64,000 nucleotides of DNA from Methanoplanus limicola DSM 2279 (GCF_000243255.1 NZ_CM001436.1:1028077-1092076), one strand, 5' to 3'. Numbered from the stretch's first letter, positions 38,830 to 48,633 are shown. The notes: generated from the letters alone by a model not told the origin. A program made the numbers and translations.

Positions 38830-39231
38830 TTAATCCTCCGGATTTCCTTCTGCCTTCTCTTCCATTTCTTCCTTTCCCATCTCTTTTTTTATGATTTCAA
38901 CAACTTTGGGAAGGACATCCTCGCCTACTGCGGTAATAGCCTCGGTGATAGGGCCGGGTTTTCTCACCGGAACAACTCTTATTCCTTCAGGGCCGCTGAC
39001 ATTCTTCTCAATGACTATCAGTGCGACAGGCGACACACCTCCGCCTGCACCGGTACCGGCACCACCATTACCTTCACTGCCGCCCGCACCGGCACCAAAT
39101 CCAAACCCGAATCCTGCAACAGGGACAACAATCCGGTCCCCCATCTCAACAGGGTCTCCCATAACGGTGCCTGCGTTTACAAGACGGTCGATTTCAGCAA
39201 GAGCTTTTTCAAATAAATTATCTGCATCCAT
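38830..39231 (-). CDS. GerW/YtfJ-family protein
   Basis: 133 residues. The pattern GDPVEMGDRIVVPVAGFGFGFG, a Gly-rich loop and the strand PVALIVIEK are characteristic of GerW/YtfJ. The acidic C-terminus is short and low in complexity. In endospore formers GerW is linked to germination, but many non-spore-forming archaea and bacteria carry it, so its general role is unknown. First gene of the operon; TGAGGTA precedes the ATG. Confidence 0.85.
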   Translation of the reverse strand: MDADNLFEKALAEIDRLVNAGTVMGDPVEMGDRIVVPVAGFGFGFGAGAGGSEGNGGAGTGAGGGVSPVALIVIEKNVSGPEGIRVVPVRKPGPITEAITAVGEDVLPKVVEIIKKEMGKEEMEEKAEGNPED

Positions 39232-39326
39232 ATTTTAATACCTCATATCTGTTGTTATTGAGTAATAACTGTAATAATATAAAAAATAAAGGGTTGCTTT
39301 AATTCCCGGCACAGAACCTGCATAAA

Positions 39327-40184
39327 TCAGCTGTCTGATATCTCTCTGATTACAAAAATCCGCCATTTATTATCCCACATAGTAACTGTTGTCCAGAAGG
39401 CCTCCTTTCTGATCTCCCTGTCAAATCCTGTATCATAAAAACTGTATTCAAAAATACCTGACCAGTCTTCAGATAAGGATCTGGCAAAGCTTAATATCTC
39501 AGGATAGTCCTCATATAGCGAATTGTCAAAAGTCTCTTTGCCAACTTCCTCAGGGTCCGGATCATACAGTATAAGCCCGCCGGGTTCTGTCACCATTGAC
39601 GAAAGACCTGAAGTATTCATGATATCTTCCGCACTATCTTTAATGAGTTCACAGGGAACGAATGTCAGGCTTACAAATCCGCTGTATATGCCTTCTGAAT
39701 CAAATACAGGATAATAAAGTGCAGAGGCAGAAGTGCCGTCATGAAGCACGAAATTATCTGTCAGCATCGGCACCCTCCTCTCAGTCTGTTTCCTCACACT
39801 CTCCTGTGAGAGAAGGTTCATACCGGAAATATTCCCGGATGCATTGGAATTATTGAACCTCACAGTTCCGGAACTGTCGATATAGATGACTGTATAAACA
39901 GCAGAATTTTCTGCCATGACTTCATCAAAGAGTTCTGTTACGGTATTCTCATCCGGACCGCCCCCCGTAACAGCAGCACTGCATCCTGCCGTAATCCTGC
40001 CAAGATGATGAAGGGCATTGCTGACTCCCCCCTGAAAAACAATCAGTTCTGAGAGAGCAGTGTTCCGGTCAGCAATATCACCCGGACATCCCTCACCGGA
40101 ATTAATACATCCGCACGTTACAATGACACCGAAAACGGCAGCAGTTGCAACTGCAAAGACCAGCAGATTCATCAGATTCCCCAT
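39327..40184 (-). CDS. Cache-domain-like lipoprotein
   Basis: 285 residues. A signal peptide runs to about residue 25, with Cys25/Cys27 (VTCGC) as candidate lipid sites. The remainder resembles a dCache sensor domain (YTVIYIDSSGTVRFNN, SALYYPVFDSEGIYSGFVSL, GLILYDPDPEEVGKETFDNSLY) without membrane-spanning output. A free-standing extracellular ligand-binding lipoprotein is the best reading. The ligand is unknown. Confidence 0.72.
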   Translation of the reverse strand: MGNLMNLLVFAVATAAVFGVIVTCGCINSGEGCPGDIADRNTALSELIVFQGGVSNALHHLGRITAGCSAAVTGGGPDENTVTELFDEVMAENSAVYTVIYIDSSGTVRFNNSNASGNISGMNLLSQESVRKQTERRVPMLTDNFVLHDGTSASALYYPVFDSEGIYSGFVSLTFVPCELIKDSAEDIMNTSGLSSMVTEPGGLILYDPDPEEVGKETFDNSLYEDYPEILSFARSLSEDWSGIFEYSFYDTGFDREIRKEAFWTTVTMWDNKWRIFVIREISDS

Positions 40185-40223
40185 TAATGAAAATTAGTCC
40201 GGCTGATATATCATAATTATCAT

Positions 40224-41558
40224 TTAAGATTTTCTGAACACAACGATCCGGTTTGTATTTGTGCCCCTCTTCTTATTGCTCACCCCCCATATATTTGAAG
40301 TCTTGGTAAAGTTCTGCTCATTTATCAGAACTCCTGCACACTCTAATCCGGCAGTAATCCCGGCAGGGACAATGTAATCATCAAGACGGATTTTTCCGTT
40401 CCTGACCTCGCCGACTTCAAAGGCAACCCAGCCACCAGGTTTTGTAATCCGGAAGAGTTCATGAAATACATCCTGCATACAGGATGCCCATTCTGCGGCA
40501 GTCCGTGCCATTGTGATCTCCCTGCCTATAGCCTCTGCATCAAGGGAATTAAACCAGCACCTAAGCCAGTTGTCATCACGGTAATTTACAATGTCAAGAA
40601 AAGGCGGCGATGTCACTGTCAGGCTGATGCTCCCATCTTCAATAAGTCTGGTTTTTGCAGCATCTGCATTCAGAAACACTGCATTATCCCCCGCTGATGT
40701 CAGGAAGGAAAGCTTATCTTTATCAATATCCTTCAGGAGAGAAACGCTCTTCTTTATTATCAGTTTCCTCGTATCCCTGTATTCCGGAGACTGACCCCTC
40801 TTTTCATTAATTATAACCTGTCTCTCCGGCAGAACTGCCTGATTGGGGGGGAGAGTATATACAGAGAAAAAACCGGGAGAATGACCGGTAAGGCGGTTTG
40901 TTGCCACCATCCTTATCCACCGGTCAGTGTGATCCTCATCTCCGGAATTTTTCCTTCCGTCAAGGTAACTTTTCAGTGACATAATCTCAGACGCTGTCTT
41001 TTCATCATAAAACATCGAGAGATCAATATCAGGTGAGAGGCTGTAGTCATAAGGTATTGAATCCACCCTCTCTTTTATCTCAGACACAGAAGGAGGATAA
41101 AGTCTCGGTTCACAGATTAACCTGCTTAAAGGACTGATATCATTTGAGACAACATTCCTTCCGAGAAGTGCTGCCTCTATTATGGTAGTGCCCCGCCCTG
41201 TAAAGGGATCATACACCCGCTCACCCATATCTGTCAGGAGATTTATGAAAAAACCGGGAAGCTGCGGCTTAAAGCATGCCCGGTATGATATTTCATGCAG
41301 TCTTGACGCTGCCCTCTGCCTGGAAGTCCAGAATTCGTTTGTGTAAACCGGAATTTCAGCATTCACAGCTGAAGAAGTGACAACTGTGCTGCGAACCTCT
41401 TCTTCTGCTGCATCTTCGCAGATTGTCAGCTTCTGACCTCTCCTGCAAACGCTGCTCTCATCTTCTGTGAAGGCAAAATCCAGGATATATTCACGGAACT
41501 CAGCGGCTGAATTAATTAAAGGCATTCTGCAATAGTATTGCACTGCACATAAAATCAT
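40224..41558 (-). CDS. Solitary DNA methyltransferase (SPPY-type)
   Basis: 444 residues, or 433 from the ATG at 41525 (MPLINSAAEF). The SAM loop YDPFTGRGTTIIEAALLG at about 116-133 comes first, then the catalytic TSPPF near 330 with an NYRDDNW extension. This order (motif I before IV) is permuted compared with the common beta-class enzymes with DPF-GSGTT at the end. No restriction endonuclease or specificity gene lies next to it, so it is probably an orphan. N4-cytosine versus N6-adenine cannot be decided. Confidence 0.78.
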   Translation of the reverse strand: MILCAVQYYCRMPLINSAAEFREYILDFAFTEDESSVCRRGQKLTICEDAAEEEVRSTVVTSSAVNAEIPVYTNEFWTSRQRAASRLHEISYRACFKPQLPGFFINLLTDMGERVYDPFTGRGTTIIEAALLGRNVVSNDISPLSRLICEPRLYPPSVSEIKERVDSIPYDYSLSPDIDLSMFYDEKTASEIMSLKSYLDGRKNSGDEDHTDRWIRMVATNRLTGHSPGFFSVYTLPPNQAVLPERQVIINEKRGQSPEYRDTRKLIIKKSVSLLKDIDKDKLSFLTSAGDNAVFLNADAAKTRLIEDGSISLTVTSPPFLDIVNYRDDNWLRCWFNSLDAEAIGREITMARTAAEWASCMQDVFHELFRITKPGGWVAFEVGEVRNGKIRLDDYIVPAGITAGLECAGVLINEQNFTKTSNIWGVSNKKRGTNTNRIVVFRKS

Positions 41559-41595
41559 TATAACCGGAATCTTCCGAAATTAAAGCACAACAATG

Positions 41596-41603
41596 TATAA
41601 ATA
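41596..41603 (+). promoter_or_regulatory. TATA box for trpB2
   Basis: TATAAATA, 31 bases before the trpB2 ATG, giving a leader of only a few bases. It is one of the clearest archaeal promoter matches in the window. A weaker ATATAACA also lies nearby. Confidence 0.6.
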
Positions 41604-41626
41604 TGTACTCCACCATATAACATAGT

Positions 41627-42988
41627 ATGAAGTCACGCATTATCCTTGATGAGGATGAGATACCAAAACAATGGTACAACATCCAGGCAGATATGCCAAA
41701 TCTCCCAAAACCTCCGATAAATCCGGCAACGATGAAGCCGGTCGGCCCGGATGACTTAAAGCCGATCTTTGCAGATGAGCTTATCAGGCAGGAGATGAGC
41801 ACAAAAAAGTACATCGACATTCCCGATGAAGTCAGGGAGATCCTCACCCAGTACAGGCCAAGCCCGCTCTACCGTGCAAAAAGGCTTGAGGAGAAACTGA
41901 AGACAACGGCAAAGATATACTTCAAATATGAAGGATTAAGCCCTCCAGGATCACATAAAGCCAACACCGCCATAGCACAGGTCTATTACAATGCAAAGCA
42001 GGGCATTGAGAGGATTGCAACCGAAACAGGTGCAGGACAGTGGGGATCTTCGCTTGCATATGCAACGCAGATCTTCGGCCTTGAGTGTATGGTCTATATG
42101 GTCAGGGGCAGCTACGACCAGAAACCTTACAGAAAGATAATGATGGAGACCTGGGGGGCACAGTGCTACCCAAGCCCGACAGATATGACCGATGCCGGAA
42201 GGGCAGTGCTGAAGAAGAATCCGGATACGGCCGGAAGTCTGGGCATTGCCATTTCTGAGGCGGTTGAAGACGCGGCAAAGCACGAAAATACCAACTATGC
42301 ACTTGGTTCGGTCTTAAACCATGTCTGCCTTCACCAGACTGTCATCGGACAGGAGACGCAGAAACAGCTTGAAATTGCGGAAGAGAAGGCCGATGTGGTG
42401 ATCGCCTGTGCAGGCGGCGGGTCGAACTTTGCCGGAATTGCATTTCCTTTCATAAGAGATCAGATCTCCGGCAAAGACAGGGATACCGAAATCGTCGCAG
42501 TTGAGCCGTCTGCATGCCCAACCCTTACAAAAGGGCTTTACGCCTATGACTTCGGTGATGTGGCAGGGCTTACACCTATAATGATGATGTACACCCTGGG
42601 CCATGCCTTTATCCCACCGGCAATCCATTCAGGCGGCCTCAGGTACCACGGGATGGCACCGCTGGTATCAAAACTTCATGCAGACGGATACATAAACGCA
42701 GTATCATACCACCAGAATGAGGTATTTGAATCAGCAGTTATGTTTGCAGGATGCGAAGGGATAATCCCTGCACCGGAATCCGCACATGCCATAAAAGCAG
42801 CCGTCGACAAAGCTCTTGAGTGCAGAAAGACAGGGGAGGAGAAGACAATAGTCTTTAACCTGAGCGGGCACGGCCACTTTGATCTCTCATCATACCAGGC
42901 ATTCCTCTCAGGAAAACTTCAGGATTATGAATACCCTGCCGATCTTATCAGGGAGTCACTCGCGGATCTGCCAAAGGTAGAGGTCTGA
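41627..42988 (+). CDS. trpB: Tryptophan synthase beta chain type 2 (TrpB2)
   Basis: 453 residues; condenses indole with serine. The longer N-terminus ([19 protein letters not shown]) and GSHKANTA with K111 identify the TrpB2 subgroup rather than TrpB1. [10 protein letters not shown] and [10 protein letters not shown] are catalytic and phosphate-binding blocks. No trpA or other trp gene lies nearby, as often seen for TrpB2, which may act alone to salvage indole. Divergent from the DNA methyltransferase. Confidence 0.94.
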   Translation: MKSRIILDEDEIPKQWYNIQADMPNLPKPPINPATMKPVGPDDLKPIFADELIRQEMSTKKYIDIPDEVREILTQYRPSPLYRAKRLEEKLKTTAKIYFKYEGLSPPGSHKANTAIAQVYYNAKQGIERIATETGAGQWGSSLAYATQIFGLECMVYMVRGSYDQKPYRKIMMETWGAQCYPSPTDMTDAGRAVLKKNPDTAGSLGIAISEAVEDAAKHENTNYALGSVLNHVCLHQTVIGQETQKQLEIAEEKADVVIACAGGGSNFAGIAFPFIRDQISGKDRDTEIVAVEPSACPTLTKGLYAYDFGDVAGLTPIMMMYTLGHAFIPPAIHSGGLRYHGMAPLVSKLHADGYINAVSYHQNEVFESAVMFAGCEGIIPAPESAHAIKAAVDKALECRKTGEEKTIVFNLSGHGHFDLSSYQAFLSGKLQDYEYPADLIRESLADLPKVEV

Positions 42989-43025
42989 AAACCGGAATGA
43001 TAACACCGGAAAGCAGAAGAGAATA

Positions 43026-44135
43026 ATGAGAAAGATCGGATTTATCATAAACCCTGTCGCCGGGATGGGCGGCAGGGTGGCACTAAAAGGCACAGACGGA
43101 ATGGCAGATAGAGCGTTAAGTCTTGGTGCAGAACCGGTCTCGCATAAACGTGCAGAGGCCTTCATAAAGGCCCTGAAAACCCACAGCCCCGGAAGAGAAG
43201 AGACAGAATTCCTGACTGCCGGAGGTGATATGGGAGAGAATACACTCAGAATAAACGGAATTCATAACATCAGAACTGTATACACACCGGAGAAGAATAC
43301 CACTGCAAAAGATACAAAAGAGGCTTGCAGGCAGTTTAAGAAGGAAGGGGCAGACCTGATAGTATTCTGCGGAGGAGACGGCACTGCAAGGGATATCATC
43401 TCCATTACAGGAGAGGAGGTGCCTGTTCTTGGGATACCTTCAGGAGTGAAGATGTACTCCGGAATTTTTGCCCGGAGTCCGGCTGCCGCTGCAAATATCA
43501 TCAGCAGCCCTGAAAAAACGGCTTACATATCAACAGAAGTCCTTGACATTGACGAGGACAAATACCGGGCAGGAAAGTTGGAACTTAAACTATTCGGAAC
43601 CGCAAAAACACCCGGGATTCCTGCAATGAATCAGACTTCAAAGATAACGTCTTCCGGGAACGAAACAGAAGCACAAAACGAGATTGCAGAATTTTTAACC
43701 TCACTGTTAAGCAGAAATACGCTCTGCCTGATAGGCGCCGGTTCGACTGCCAAATCCCTGTGCAATCATGCTGAAGGTGAATGCACCCTTCTTGGAGTTG
43801 ATGCCGTGTATGAAGGTCAGATAATCAGAAAAGACCTCTCGGAGAAGGATATCCTTGAGATGCTCGGCAAATACAGCAGAAGTAAGATTATCATAAGTCC
43901 CATAGGAGCGCAGGGCTTTATTTTCGGGAGGGGAAACCAGCAGTTCTCTCCGGAAGTGCTTAAGAAAGCAGGGAGCAGAAACGTAATTGTCATCGCAACG
44001 GCGGCAAAACTTGAGATGACACCAAAACTTTACATTGACACCGGAGACTCTTCTGTTGACGAAAGTTTTGGAGACAGTATTCAGGTGATATGCGGATATG
44101 CGGTTGCAAGAAGAATGCCCCTTATTCACTCATAA
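43026..44135 (+). CDS. ATP-NAD kinase-like protein (AcoX/COG3199 type)
   Basis: 369 residues. The diacylglycerol/NAD-kinase-fold glycine motif VFCGGDGTARD is present, along with IINPVAGMGGRV at the N-terminus and PSGVKMYSGIF. COG3199 proteins are predicted NAD or other metabolite kinases, not biochemically well characterised. It follows trpB2 by 37 bases in the same direction. Confidence 0.8.
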   Translation: MRKIGFIINPVAGMGGRVALKGTDGMADRALSLGAEPVSHKRAEAFIKALKTHSPGREETEFLTAGGDMGENTLRINGIHNIRTVYTPEKNTTAKDTKEACRQFKKEGADLIVFCGGDGTARDIISITGEEVPVLGIPSGVKMYSGIFARSPAAAANIISSPEKTAYISTEVLDIDEDKYRAGKLELKLFGTAKTPGIPAMNQTSKITSSGNETEAQNEIAEFLTSLLSRNTLCLIGAGSTAKSLCNHAEGECTLLGVDAVYEGQIIRKDLSEKDILEMLGKYSRSKIIISPIGAQGFIFGRGNQQFSPEVLKKAGSRNVIVIATAAKLEMTPKLYIDTGDSSVDESFGDSIQVICGYAVARRMPLIHS

Positions 44136-44220
44136 ACCGCTGCTGTCTGCTTACAAAGTGAATCTCCCGTAAAAAGATAAAAAGACAGATTCAATAATAT
44201 AAAGATGAGATGTTAATATA

Positions 44221-44520
44221 ATGTCGGAATCAAAAATAGAAATATCCGGTAAAGAGATAGAATGCTTTGAGATACCGCTTGGAGATGTAAATCTCGTATT
44301 TGCAAAAACAGATGATGGGCTTATAGGGTGCGGCGCCTTTGATGTCATTGCACTTGAAAAGTTCTCATATGCGGCAGCAAAGGTGAGACCTTCAGGAAAT
44401 TCAGTTAAAGATGTAGAAGACCTCTTAAACGGAGAGATTGCCCTTGCAAACAGATTTGCAAAGGATAAAGGCATAACTGAAGGGATGTCCGGAAGAGAAG
44501 CCATCGAAAAACTGATCTGA
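44221..44520 (+). CDS. DUF1805-family protein
   Basis: 99 residues, full family length. LIGCGAFDVIALEKFSYA and the acidic N-terminus match DUF1805 (YunC-like). The fold is known only from structures; its function is unknown. Downstream of the NAD-kinase-like gene by 85 bases. Confidence 0.8.
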   Translation: MSESKIEISGKEIECFEIPLGDVNLVFAKTDDGLIGCGAFDVIALEKFSYAAAKVRPSGNSVKDVEDLLNGEIALANRFAKDKGITEGMSGREAIEKLI

Positions 44521-44922
44521 AAATATTCCTTCCGGAAGTACTGCCAATCTTTCGGAGAGAATAAAAAAATCCACAAAATAAACTTTTTTTAAACTGAAAC
44601 AATTCACAAATTAAGAATCCGTTGTCATTCCGCCACACATTATTTACGTTTCTTCCGGACAGTTCTTGTCCAGACGGAAACTGAATCCGGAATTATTCAG
44701 ATTACAGGATTATATGAAGACCGACCGGGAAAAATCTAATATAAATACCAGCATATTACAGACTGTCCGGAAATTTCAGAAAATATTTCGGACAACGTAT
44801 AATACCGCCAAAAAAAATACCTCCAGCAACGGGTATTGCAGATTATATTGAAAATATAACTGTTAAAACAGGAGAGATGGATCTTCTGACCTCTAAATAC
44901 CACTTCCGGAATATAAGGAAAT
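44521..44922. other. 402-base regulatory spacer before copA
   Basis: No convincing gene; a 61-codon frame over 44666-44851 looks accidental. It contains an imperfect hairpin at about 44648-44681 (GTTTC...GGACA-TGTCC...GAAAC) and a palindrome at 44765-44793 next to the TATA-like TATAATA. Confidence 0.5.
44765..44793 (+). promoter_or_regulatory. Palindromic operator candidate before copA
   Basis: GTCCGGAAAT and ATTTCGGAC are inverted copies (one extra base in the left arm) about 10 bases apart. A TATA-like GTATAATA follows at 44797. The position suits control of the copper ATPase by a metal-responsive repressor. Confidence 0.45.
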
Positions 44923-47388
44923 ATGATAAAAATGCCTGAGAAACTGAAAAAAAGCGAACTTAAAGTTACCGGAATGCACTGTGCAGCCTGTGCTGTAAAT
45001 CTTAAAAAGGCGCTGAACGGTCTTGAAGGAGTCAGTGAGGCAGATGTCAGCATAGGCACAGAGAGTGCAGTTATCTCATTTGATCCCGAAAAGACGGACA
45101 TAAACAAGATTAATGAAACAGTAAAGAGGTCAGGATACGGCCTTTTAGAAGATGAGATTAAGATTAAAATCGGTGGTATGCACTGTGCAGCGTGCTCTGC
45201 GGCAGTGAAAGAGTCACTGATGAAAACAGAAGGCGTTACATCTGCGGATGTAAACCTTCTGGACAACTCCGCCTATGTTAAATTCATACCCGGCGCAGCG
45301 GGAGAAGAAAATTTCAAATCTGCGGTTGAAAGAGCCGGATTTGCATACGAAGGACCTGAAGAGGAGAGAAGGCCCGACATTGAAGAGGTCCTGTTTAAAA
45401 AAGAGCAGAAAGAGAGACTACTAAGGGTATTTACCGGAATCGGAACCGCTATCCTGATAATGGCTCTGATGTACCTTCCTGCTGAATATCCTCTGCCCCT
45501 GAAATATATACTCTTTGTAATCGCAACACCGGTCTTCATATATCTCTCGGTTCCCATATTCAGGGCGGCATTCTCCGGGCTTAGGAACCGGAATCTCAAT
45601 ATGGACGTCATGTATGCCCTCGGAATAGGTGTCTCCTATGCAGCATCATTTCTCGGGACATTCGGAATTCTTCTGAATACCGAATACCTCTTTTATGAAA
45701 CACCGCTTATGCTCGCCGGATTTCTGACCCTTGGCCGATACCTTGAAGCAGGTGCAAAGGGAAAGACCGGAACGGCAATAAAGAAGCTCATCAGTCTGAG
45801 GCCGGAATCCGCCTTTGTAAAAAAGAATGATCATTTTGAGGAAATTCCGGTTGAATCGGTCATATCCGGAGATCTGGTTATGATTAAGCCGGGAAGCAGG
45901 ATTCCCGTTGACGGCACTGTCCTTTCAGGTGAGGCATACGTGGATGAGTCAGTAATAACCGGAGAACCTCTTCCGGTACGAAAAACCTCAGGAAATAATG
46001 TTATAGGAGGAACTGTACTGACTGCCGGGTCTTTTTTGATGACTGCTGAAAAAGTTGGAAAGGACACAATGCTCTCACAGATCATAAGGACGGTAGAGGA
46101 TATGCAGAGGGCAAAACCCCCTGTGCAGAGAATTGCTGACCGGGTGGTTGCCTGGTTCATCCCCGCAATTCTGACAATTGCCACATTATCGGCACTGGTT
46201 TGGTATTTTGTCCTCTCTGCAACACCCCTCTTCTCAATGACGGTGTTTATATCGGTTATAGTAATCGCCTGCCCCTGTGCACTCGGACTCGCCACCCCGA
46301 CTGCTGTGACGGTTGGAATCGGCAGGGGTGCGGAACTTGGAATTTTAATCCGGAACAGTGAGGCGCTCGAGGTTTCCGAGAAGATCAGAAATGTGATATT
46401 TGACAAGACAGGCACGCTTACAACCGGAAAACCGACTGTGACTGAGATATTCTCCTCCGGAATAGATGAAGATGAACTGCTGGCCCTGCTGGCAGGGGCG
46501 GAAACTGGTTCAGAACACCCCCTTGCAGGAGCTATCGTAAGTTTTGCAGAATCAAAGGGAATTAAACCTGCCGCTCCGGAGAATTTCAGGTCTGTTTCCG
46601 GAGGAGGCATTGAAGCTCTGGCAGACGGCAGAGAGGTTACAGCCGGAAATGAACAGTTTACCGAGGACAACGGATTTATTATACCACCCGAAATAAAGGA
46701 GAATTTAAACAGAATACAGGGAGAGGGCATGACAACCGTTATCATAACAACTGACAGAAAAGTCACAGGGATTATCGGGATCTCAGACAGTCTTAAACCG
46801 GGAGCCTTCGGGGCTGTGAAGATGATAAAGGATATGGGGGCTTCTGTCTCGATGATAACAGGAGACAATGCCTTAACAGCACTGGCTGTCGGCAGAAAGG
46901 CGGGAATTGAGGATATACATGCAAATGTCCTGCCGGGGGGGAAGGCAGAGAAGGTAAAAGAGATAAAAAAGTCTTCAGGATTTACAGCTTTTGTAGGTGA
47001 CGGCATAAATGATGCACCGGCACTGGCTGCTTCAGATGTAGGAATCGCAGTAGGAAGTGGCACAGAAATCGCAATTGAAAGTGCTGATATTGTGCTGATG
47101 AGAGATGACCTCTATGACGTCGGAGCTGCCATTCAGCTCAGCAGAAAGGTGATGTCAAGGATTAAACTCAACCTCTTCTGGGCGTTTGCCTACAATTCCG
47201 CACTGATTCCGGTTGCCGCAGGTGTCCTGTACCCGTTATATGGCATAACTTTCAGGCCGGAATTTGCAGGAGCGGCGATGATGCTAAGTTCGGTTACAGT
47301 CATATCCCTGTCACTTCTCCTGAAAAATTATACACCGGAAGCAGTTAAAGAAGGCAGGAAAATAAAGGAAAAGAGAATAAAGGACTGA
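44923..47388 (+). CDS. copA: Copper-exporting P1B-type ATPase CopA
   Basis: 821 residues. Two N-terminal heavy-metal domains carry GMHCAAC, with C20/C23 and C88/C91. The membrane metal site is C450-P451-C452 (IACPCALGLATPTA). The phosphorylated Asp494 lies in DKTGTLT, and GDGINDAPAL forms the hinge. CPC with the GYNSALI-type helix 7 (here AFAYNSALIP) points to Cu(I) export. Start at 44923 or at the Met at 44932 (MPEKLKK). A palindromic operator candidate lies upstream. Confidence 0.94.
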   Translation: MIKMPEKLKKSELKVTGMHCAACAVNLKKALNGLEGVSEADVSIGTESAVISFDPEKTDINKINETVKRSGYGLLEDEIKIKIGGMHCAACSAAVKESLMKTEGVTSADVNLLDNSAYVKFIPGAAGEENFKSAVERAGFAYEGPEEERRPDIEEVLFKKEQKERLLRVFTGIGTAILIMALMYLPAEYPLPLKYILFVIATPVFIYLSVPIFRAAFSGLRNRNLNMDVMYALGIGVSYAASFLGTFGILLNTEYLFYETPLMLAGFLTLGRYLEAGAKGKTGTAIKKLISLRPESAFVKKNDHFEEIPVESVISGDLVMIKPGSRIPVDGTVLSGEAYVDESVITGEPLPVRKTSGNNVIGGTVLTAGSFLMTAEKVGKDTMLSQIIRTVEDMQRAKPPVQRIADRVVAWFIPAILTIATLSALVWYFVLSATPLFSMTVFISVIVIACPCALGLATPTAVTVGIGRGAELGILIRNSEALEVSEKIRNVIFDKTGTLTTGKPTVTEIFSSGIDEDELLALLAGAETGSEHPLAGAIVSFAESKGIKPAAPENFRSVSGGGIEALADGREVTAGNEQFTEDNGFIIPPEIKENLNRIQGEGMTTVIITTDRKVTGIIGISDSLKPGAFGAVKMIKDMGASVSMITGDNALTALAVGRKAGIEDIHANVLPGGKAEKVKEIKKSSGFTAFVGDGINDAPALAASDVGIAVGSGTEIAIESADIVLMRDDLYDVGAAIQLSRKVMSRIKLNLFWAFAYNSALIPVAAGVLYPLYGITFRPEFAGAAMMLSSVTVISLSLLLKNYTPEAVKEGRKIKEKRIKD

Positions 47389-47467
47389 TAAAGAGGAAAT
47401 TAATATCACAGACCCCGCCAGGTCCTCCGGGAAATATCTTAGATTTCAGCCTGAAAAATGCCTAAAA

Positions 47468-47956
47468 TCACTCAAGCCTTTTTTCAAGCGACTTTATCGA
47501 ATCAGTCATCGCCTTGTTTCCGGGTTTCATAATCACAACCGGAATATCAACTATCCTCTCAACAAGAGAGGCGAGGACCGGGGCACAGACAATCCCGCCT
47601 GCACCGTCTTTTTCAGCTTTAACGGCAGATACAATGCACTCTTCCAGTGAATATGACGGATAACCCTTTATCCTGTACTCCTTTCCTGCAGCACTGATGC
47701 TTTTCGTCTCAATATCATCAAGGAGAAATTTTGCACCGATAACTGCCACAAACTCCCCGCCCGACGGTTCAAATGCTGCACATATCGCCTTAATAGTTGA
47801 GAATCTCGGATCACGCTCTCCTGATGTGATCTTATATATTGTTGCAGAAGGGATGCCTGCCTTCTCAGAGAGATCCTTTATTGACATTCCTGTTCTCTTC
47901 AGCTCATCTTCGAGGACAGTCTTAAAGTCATAGTGAAAGATTTTTCTGGAAAACAT
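47468..47956 (-). CDS. HTH transcription regulator with C-terminal sensing domain
   Basis: 162 residues from ATG at 47956; the earlier Met at 47980 directly abuts a TTTTAAATA box, so the inner start gives a leaderless message with normal spacing. Residues about 10-65 are an Xre-type helix-turn-helix (MSIKDLSEKAGIPSATIYKI). The rest includes a small domain with GGIVCAPVLASLVERIVDIPVV, similar to PrpR-N-like sensor modules. It lies convergent to copA but no direct link is shown. Confidence 0.75.
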   Translation of the reverse strand: MFSRKIFHYDFKTVLEDELKRTGMSIKDLSEKAGIPSATIYKITSGERDPRFSTIKAICAAFEPSGGEFVAVIGAKFLLDDIETKSISAAGKEYRIKGYPSYSLEECIVSAVKAEKDGAGGIVCAPVLASLVERIVDIPVVIMKPGNKAMTDSIKSLEKRLE

Positions 47957-48017
47957 ATGATTAATACAATAGTAATACATTATTTAAAATAATTTCCCCG
48001 GAGGATAATTTCATGAG

Positions 48018-48410
48018 TCAGTAACAGTGAAAGAGGCATTCAGTCTCATCATTGTACAGGCGGTCAAACTCCAGATAAAAGAGTTCAGCCTCCGCCTCAA
48101 AACCCCTGCTGTTTCCGGATTTAAGATTTCCGGAGGCTTTATTAAAATGCGCCCTCAGTGTAGCGGCATCCCGGCCCTCAATTCCTGCAAGTGTGAGCAT
48201 ATCCTCCATCATTGTGATCTCATCTGAAGGCTGAATATCAAGTATTTCAGCCTCTTCACACCCGCAGAGACTTCCTTTTTCAGATACCAGTGTCTCACTG
48301 CCGGGGAGGCATGAGGCAGACCGGCATGATTTTCCGGGCGCCGCACCATGAGTAATTTCTTCCTTTTTCTTAGTGCAGTACCTCCCGGTTAAGCCGGTTT
48401 TACAGATCAT
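48018..48410 (-). CDS. Cysteine-rich small protein, unknown function
   Basis: 130 residues, with eight cysteines, seven in the first half and one near the C-terminus (CLFHCY has two). A ribosome binding site GGTGAT sits six bases before the ATG, which supports the start. Residues about 60-120 are helical (SDEITMMEDMLTLAGIEGRD). No family is recognised; cysteines may bind a metal or cluster (inference). Confidence 0.6.
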   Translation of the reverse strand: MICKTGLTGRYCTKKKEEITHGAAPGKSCRSASCLPGSETLVSEKGSLCGCEEAEILDIQPSDEITMMEDMLTLAGIEGRDAATLRAHFNKASGNLKSGNSRGFEAEAELFYLEFDRLYNDETECLFHCY

Positions 48411-48536
48411 ATTATATCACCAGTATAGTTATTCAGGATCAACAATCTGAATTTATATTAAATAAATGAATTATATACTCCGGATTAACTGTTCTAACCT
48501 TCAGGTTATACCTGAGTAACCGTATGATCTCCCGCA

Positions 48537-48633
48537 GCATCACTCAGACAATATATCTCTCCATGCAGGGCTTCGGAATAATATCCACTGGAACCCCAGC
48601 CCGGCATCACTCAGACAATATATCTCTCCATGC
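48537..48633. repeat. 30-bp direct repeat duplicating the 3' end of the transducer gene
   Basis: GCATCACTCAGACAATATAT...CCATGC occurs at 48537-48566 and again at 48604-48633. The second copy holds the last five codons and stop of the chemotaxis-type gene; the first, 67 bases away, is an untranslated copy. It looks like a remnant of a local duplication. Confidence 0.85.

Noticed and set aside
44666-44851. 61-codon ORF in the copA leader
   Set aside because: No ribosome binding site, no protein pattern, and it crosses the operator-like palindrome.
45831-47063. 410-codon ORF on -
   Set aside because: Antisense shadow of copA, which has all catalytic motifs on the + strand.
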